Under the pieces are notes generated by a model. It saw nothing but the letters and a program-made list of their open reading frames with translations, did not search any database and was not told where the DNA came from. A stretch of 9,280 bases of DNA from an uncultured Bacilli bacterium. Lineage in GTDB: Bacteria > Bacillota_I > Bacilli_A > RFN20 > CAG-631. Positions 5,316-9,280 of the stretch are shown here, one piece after another. Numbering within the stretch: position 1 is the stretch's first letter; every line of letters starts with the position of its first letter. The stretch is taken from positions 1 to 9,280 of the forward strand of contig CAKPZU010000087.1 in the NCBI GenBank assembly GCA_934215405.1, read 5' to 3'. The position numbers and the translations under genes were made by a program.

Positions 5316-5351
5316 ATTATTCGCAATGTTAAAAAGGAGGCTTTTCATTTT

Positions 5352-7289
5352 ATGAAAAAGAAACTAACAACAGTAACTTTGATGTTAGCAGCAGTTTTAG
5401 CCGCAACTGGTTGTAATAGCGATAAAGTTACTTATAGGCAAGAAGATGGAAAATCTGTAATTTTCTCTATCAAAGATGGTGATAAGACAAATTATTACAC
5501 AGCAGATGAATTACTTTCTGATCTTCAAAGCAGTTCAACTGCAAAATCAAAGCTTTACAGTGAAGTATCAAGACAAGTATTCACTCAATATGCTTTAAAG
5601 ACTTTAAGCGATAGCAAAATTAAAGATATTAGAGATGATGCTGCTAAAGAAGTTGATGATTTTAAGAGCGATTGTCAAACAAGTGCAAAAAATGAAGGAA
5701 CAGATTATGATAAGTATTTGGAACAACAATTAGAAAATAAAGGCGTTTCAAATCTTGAAGAATTAGAAGACCTTTTCTATTATGAAGGTTTAAAGGAAAA
5801 AGTATTAGATGGTTTTGTTGAAGAAACTGATAATTATCAATTCTTCCTACAAAAATATTTAGATACTTATACTCCATTCCAGGTTAAGCATATTTTAGTA
5901 GCTGCAAACACTGCAGATGCTAATATGAAAGATGGAACAATGACTGCAGATAATGCAAGAAAATTATTGACAATTTTAAATCGTTTCTTAAATGGAGATA
6001 CATTTAGATCAATTGCGACTATTACTGATGATACAAGTAGTGCTCAAACAAGTGGTATTATGCCATTTAACAAAGCACAAGATTATGTTGCTGAATTTAG
6101 ATTTGCAACATATGCTCAAGAAATTTTTGCAGATAACTTTACAGGTACTGCAGAAGAAGTATTAACTCATAGATATGAAAAAGCGGCAGATTTACATATC
6201 ATTGATAAAGAAGAAGTTACTAAAGAGGAATTTGGAACATCTAATTTATATGATGTATATGGTAAGGGTATTGGTACAGTTAAAATTGCTGATATCTTAA
6301 AGCTTGGCGACAAGGTTGGCGAAAATATGGCTGGAGCTTATAATTATTATGATTATAGCACTCCAACACCTACTGGAAAGCCAGAAAAAGGAAATGAAAT
6401 TCCAACAATTGCTGAACAACCATATGAAATGAATGTTAGCAAATTTAAAGATGATGGTACAAAGAATAAAAATTATTATGAAGAATATGAACTTCAAAGA
6501 AATCAAATTTTTAATAAAACTTTGAACTATCACAAGGTACAATATATTGAACTTGATAGTGCACATCAAACAACTAACAGCACAAAGATTAAGGTATATG
6601 ATAGTGCATCTGATTCATTAGTTGAAAAGACAGTACTTGCTGATGGAGAAAACGGTAATCCAATTTTTGTAGCATTAGCTTCAACTGGTATTCATTTTAT
6701 GTCAATGGTATGGAATTCATACAATCCAACTTCTACAGTATTATCAACTGAAGCATTAAACTCTTTATCAAAGATTATTTGTGATAATAAGAAGATTAAT
6801 GTAACAAGTGATAACTATTATGAAGAAGCTAAGAAATTAGATGATTTTGAAAGTCAATTAAATTACGCTTACTTTACATTATATGATAGCGATGATTCAA
6901 ATATGGAGAAATATAGATATACATATATAGCTCAAAATACTGATTTAAATAAATCAAATATTTCTAAGAATAGTTCAACATTACTAAGTGATATTTCATC
7001 ATATGTTTCTTCTCTTGAATATTATCTATTTAGTGAAATAGTTTATGAAACATCTTCTCCAATCGTTGATGATGCTAATCATTTCCAAGTTTCATTCTAT
7101 GATAAGGATTCTAAGAATGAATTATATGATTTGATTAAAGAATATGTTCAAGACAGCTTAAAAACAACTGATGAATCATTTACAAAATCTGTTGCATCAG
7201 CTGCAGAAAGCTATGGAACAAAGCTTGCTCGTGAAGCTGAAGTAAAGGCTGCATTAAGCAATTGGGAATTCCATTATGATTTTGATTAA
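5352..7289 (+). CDS. PrsA-like lipoprotein foldase with parvulin-type domain
   Basis: The product has 645 residues, about twice the usual PrsA length (near 290). The signal peptide MKKKLTTVTLMLAAVLAATG ends at lipobox ATGC, with Cys21 the lipidation site, so the protein is anchored outside the membrane. Residues about 45-165 form a SurA/PrsA-like helical chaperone segment (DYDKYLEQQLENKGVSNLEE). A parvulin signature begins at QVKHILVAAN (177-186, His180) and continues with FRSIATITDD (218-227) and SGIMPFNKAQDYVAEFR (234-250). The expected closing parvulin motif G-x-H appears only at NPIFVALASTGIHFM (436-450, His448), so roughly 180 residues seem inserted. The C-terminal 190 residues are unassigned. 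Family role: prolyl isomerisation and folding of secreted proteins. Start supported by AAGGAGG. It forms an operon with the next gene, 17 bp away. The PrsA call is by motif, without a database search. Confidence 0.8.
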   Translation: MKKKLTTVTLMLAAVLAATGCNSDKVTYRQEDGKSVIFSIKDGDKTNYYTADELLSDLQSSSTAKSKLYSEVSRQVFTQYALKTLSDSKIKDIRDDAAKEVDDFKSDCQTSAKNEGTDYDKYLEQQLENKGVSNLEELEDLFYYEGLKEKVLDGFVEETDNYQFFLQKYLDTYTPFQVKHILVAANTADANMKDGTMTADNARKLLTILNRFLNGDTFRSIATITDDTSSAQTSGIMPFNKAQDYVAEFRFATYAQEIFADNFTGTAEEVLTHRYEKAADLHIIDKEEVTKEEFGTSNLYDVYGKGIGTVKIADILKLGDKVGENMAGAYNYYDYSTPTPTGKPEKGNEIPTIAEQPYEMNVSKFKDDGTKNKNYYEEYELQRNQIFNKTLNYHKVQYIELDSAHQTTNSTKIKVYDSASDSLVEKTVLADGENGNPIFVALASTGIHFMSMVWNSYNPTSTVLSTEALNSLSKIICDNKKINVTSDNYYEEAKKLDDFESQLNYAYFTLYDSDDSNMEKYRYTYIAQNTDLNKSNISKNSSTLLSDISSYVSSLEYYLFSEIVYETSSPIVDDANHFQVSFYDKDSKNELYDLIKEYVQDSLKTTDESFTKSVASAAESYGTKLAREAEVKAALSNWEFHYDFD

Positions 7290-7306
7290 TAAAGGAGGAA
7301 ACTAAA

Positions 7307-9133
7307 ATGAAAAAGAATAGATTATTTATATTATCATTATTAGCTTGTACTTTATTAGCTGGTTGTAACGACAAATCATTTGTACAAGATGGTGATAAAC
7401 CAATCGGAACAATTACTGATGGAAAAAATACAAATGATACAATAATGAACATCCAAAAGTTCTATGAAACTTTAAAGAGTAACAATGGTGGTTCAACTGT
7501 TGTTGATCAATTAATTAAAAAAATTGCTTCAATTGAATATAGTGATAGTAATTTAGCATCATGGCCAAAAAGTGAAAAATTTGATGTTAGATCTTATCAT
7601 ACTACTGCTTCTTTACAAAAAGAAATCGCAGAAAAATTTGAAGATGTTGTTGATGGTTCATCATATTTAGATGATGATGGAAACTTTGATGCAAAAGCAT
7701 ATAAAGACCATGTAGAAGAAACATATGATGTTACAGTTAGCGAAGGTAAAACTAGCGACAAGTATATAACTGATACTAAATTAGTAGACACATTAAAATA
7801 TAATTATGATGAATATATTGAAAAAACAGTTAAACCTGAAATTATTCAAGACTATATTTATCTTGATTATGTAACTTCTTCAAGCAAATATAAAGGCCAA
7901 TTTGCAAGCCAATACGCAGTTAAACTTGAAGTATTAAAGGTTGGCTATGATTCTTCAAAATTAAATGGTTCATGGAATGAAGCATTTATTAAGGATGTAA
8001 AGGCTGTTACAGGTGGCGCTGCTGCTTCAACTGAAAAGCCTTATAACTTTGGAACAAATTATTCATTTGCAACATTCACTTCAAGTGATGACATGATCGT
8101 ATTTGTTTCAGCCGCTGATAAATTAACTTATTCTGTTTATACTTTAACTGAAGAAGCAAAGAATGAAATCGTTCCTAGCCACAGAACTGATATTTCAACA
8201 TTAAAGCAATTAAATTATTACGATCCATCACCTGATTATGGAAAGCCAAAAATTGAAAGTATTATTAATAATTCTTCAAAAGCTACTTTAGATGCTTCTA
8301 AATCTTGGGAAATCACAAGAAATGAAGAAGTAAACGAAGCATACTTCAAGAAGGTTGAAAGCTTATTTATTGCTAGAAAATTATGGGGTATTGATCGTGA
8401 AGTAGTTTTAGCTAAAAATTATGATAACAAGACTGCTTATTATGAATCAATGACTGAAACTGAAAAGACAGAAGCAAAGGGCTTTGCATCTACTTATTCT
8501 TCAAGCAATACTAAATCAATTGCTGATGGCGCAAAAGCAACTAAGGTTACTGCTGAACATGAAAAGTATTATACGCCAGTTGACTATTATACAAAATCTT
8601 CATATGATTCTGTGTTACCATCTGCTTTATCTTCTTTACGTGGTACTTCTGCAAAGGATTTAATTTCTCACTTAAAGGACTTTGGTGGTAAAGATTATCT
8701 ATTGCCTTCAAAGGAAGTTAATGATCCTGTATATTTAGATGTTTCATCAAATAATTATTATATTTGCTCAGTAGCTAAAAATGGATATTATGGCTATTAT
8801 AAATATACTGATTTACTTGATTCTTCAAAGCCTACAAAAACTATTTCTAATTACCAAATTGAAGCATATCAAAATGGTAAGTTCACTGAATGGAATCTAG
8901 ATGGCTCTTCATACAAAGAAGATAAAGATAATCCAGTAACTTATGCTAACAATCCTGAAAGATTTGAAGATATCATTAATTTAGTTCAAATTTCTGCAAA
9001 GAATGTTATTACAACTGCTATTAAAAAGGAAGCAATCGTTGCTTTATTTGAAAAGTATGGATTAGAATTAAATGATCAAGATATCTATGACTATGTAAAG
9101 GATAGCTATCCAGATTACTTTACAGAAGACTAG
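7307..9133 (+). CDS. Lipoprotein, probable diverged PrsA-like paralogue without parvulin histidines
   Basis: The product has 608 residues with signal peptide MKKNRLFILSLLACTLLAGC and a canonical lipobox LAGC (Cys20), so it is a membrane-anchored extracytoplasmic protein. Residues about 30-180 look like a SurA/PrsA-type N-terminal segment (VVDQLIKKIASIEYS; NFDAKAYKDHVEETYDV). Two places resemble its neighbour: QYAVKLEVLKVGYDS (202-216) where the neighbour has QVKHILV, and DPVYLDVSSNNYYICSV (473-489) where the neighbour has NPIFVALASTGIHFMSM. In both the histidine is absent (Leu and Tyr). A non-catalytic chaperone or substrate-binding partner is therefore likely, by inference. Start: AAGGAGG at 7292-7298, eight bases before ATG and 17 bp after the previous stop, so co-transcribed. 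There is no membrane helix beyond the signal. Another kind of secreted lipoprotein remains possible. Confidence 0.78.
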   Translation: MKKNRLFILSLLACTLLAGCNDKSFVQDGDKPIGTITDGKNTNDTIMNIQKFYETLKSNNGGSTVVDQLIKKIASIEYSDSNLASWPKSEKFDVRSYHTTASLQKEIAEKFEDVVDGSSYLDDDGNFDAKAYKDHVEETYDVTVSEGKTSDKYITDTKLVDTLKYNYDEYIEKTVKPEIIQDYIYLDYVTSSSKYKGQFASQYAVKLEVLKVGYDSSKLNGSWNEAFIKDVKAVTGGAAASTEKPYNFGTNYSFATFTSSDDMIVFVSAADKLTYSVYTLTEEAKNEIVPSHRTDISTLKQLNYYDPSPDYGKPKIESIINNSSKATLDASKSWEITRNEEVNEAYFKKVESLFIARKLWGIDREVVLAKNYDNKTAYYESMTETEKTEAKGFASTYSSSNTKSIADGAKATKVTAEHEKYYTPVDYYTKSSYDSVLPSALSSLRGTSAKDLISHLKDFGGKDYLLPSKEVNDPVYLDVSSNNYYICSVAKNGYYGYYKYTDLLDSSKPTKTISNYQIEAYQNGKFTEWNLDGSSYKEDKDNPVTYANNPERFEDIINLVQISAKNVITTAIKKEAIVALFEKYGLELNDQDIYDYVKDSYPDYFTED

Positions 9134-9175
9134 TATTCTTATATTTTAATAATCAAAAATGACACTTTAAAGGCT

Positions 9176-9194
9176 CTTTAAAATAAACTGTGGG
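9176..9194 (+). repeat. 19-nt direct repeat, copy 1
   Basis: CTTTAAAATAAACTGTGGG at 9176-9194 recurs at 9228-9246 with one change (C to T at position 13), 52 bases apart. It lies in the 3' untranslated region of the lipoprotein operon. A third, shorter TGTGGA is at 9201-9206. GGCTC (9172-9176) and GAGCC (9205-9209) could pair around this copy. Confidence 0.75.
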
Positions 9195-9227
9195 TTTTTG
9201 TGTGGAGCCGAAAAAAAGTTAAAAAAA

Positions 9228-9246
9228 CTTTAAAATAAATTGTGGG
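9228..9246 (+). repeat. 19-nt direct repeat, copy 2
   Basis: Second copy of the direct repeat, ending directly before the terminator stem. An upstream hairpin AAAGTT-AAAAA-AACTTT overlaps its first bases (about 9215-9231). Confidence 0.75.
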
Positions 9247-9276
9247 AAAAGACGATATAAAATTATCGTCTTTTTT
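9247..9276 (+). terminator. Intrinsic terminator of the lipoprotein operon
   Basis: GACGATA (9251-9257), loop TAAAAT, then TATCGTC (9264-9270) form a perfect 7-bp stem, extended by AAAA/TTTT to 11 bp, with six T residues following. It lies about 115 bp after the second lipoprotein stop codon and is the strongest plus-strand terminator in the window. Confidence 0.88.
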
Positions 9277-9280
9277 GATG

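Noticed and set aside
6297..6569. Minus-strand hydrophobic ORF, 90 codons, inside the first lipoprotein gene
   Set aside because: Shadow of Asn/Lys/Tyr-rich coding sequence; no ribosome binding site and no independent support. The same applies to the minus-strand ORFs at 5662-5877, 7180-7452 and 7597-7791.
9189..9246. TGTGGG/TGTGGA units as an MraZ-type operator before a division cluster
   Set aside because: The TGGG units are not regularly spaced as in MraZ boxes (12 and then 40 bases apart), and a strong terminator follows before any downstream gene could start.
1..9280. CRISPR array, transposon ends, tRNA or rRNA genes, or a defence island
   Set aside because: No regularly spaced repeats, no transposase, no cloverleaf-like sequence and no defence-type domains were seen on either strand.

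Overview
The window is A+T-rich and reads like a chromosome segment of a low-GC, spore-forming member of the Bacillota (Firmicutes), most likely the Bacilli/Erysipelotrichia side. The signs are strong AGGAGG-type ribosome binding sites before nearly every gene, standard-code ORFs with TAA/TAG stops, lipoprotein signal peptides of Gram-positive type, an RqcH-type ribosome quality-control protein, and a cluster of small spore-coat-like and YjcZ-like genes. No species call can be supported from the sequence alone.

Layout. (1) Positions 1-904, minus strand: the first 301 codons of priA (replication-restart helicase), cut by the window edge. (2) 938-1501, minus: gmk (guanylate kinase). It ends in a terminator hairpin that overlaps its own stop codon and lies directly before the priA ribosome binding site. 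(3) About 1540-1954: a non-coding gap holding outward-facing promoters and stop-riddled sequence. (4) 1955-3544, plus: rqcH (NFACT protein of ribosome-associated quality control). (5) 3534-4117, minus: three very small genes, two tandem YjcZ-like one-helix membrane peptides and a cysteine-rich CotD-like coat protein. A sigma-K-like promoter lies before the first. The last overlaps the end of rqcH tail to tail by 11 bp. (6) 4429-5130, minus: an enlarged HU-family DNA-binding protein with a long Glu-rich linker and an extra C-terminal domain. (7) 5131-5351: a divergent promoter region with two good sigma-A promoters and a near-perfect 18-bp inverted repeat between them. (8) 5352-9133, plus: two adjacent lipoprotein genes, 17 bp apart. 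The first is a PrsA/parvulin-like foldase. The second looks like a diverged paralogue that has lost the parvulin histidines. (9) 9134-9280: two near-identical 19-nt direct repeats and a strong intrinsic terminator.

How the genes fit together. The left part is housekeeping: nucleotide metabolism, replication restart, and rescue of stalled ribosomes. The middle minus-strand cluster is probably expressed only late in the mother cell during sporulation. The right part pairs a nucleoid protein, divergently, with an extracytoplasmic protein-folding operon. The most unusual items are the HU protein with acidic linker and C-terminal extension, which also lacks the usual beta-arm proline, and the tandem foldase pair in which one partner appears catalytically degenerate. 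I see no mobile element, CRISPR array, defence locus, tRNA or rRNA.
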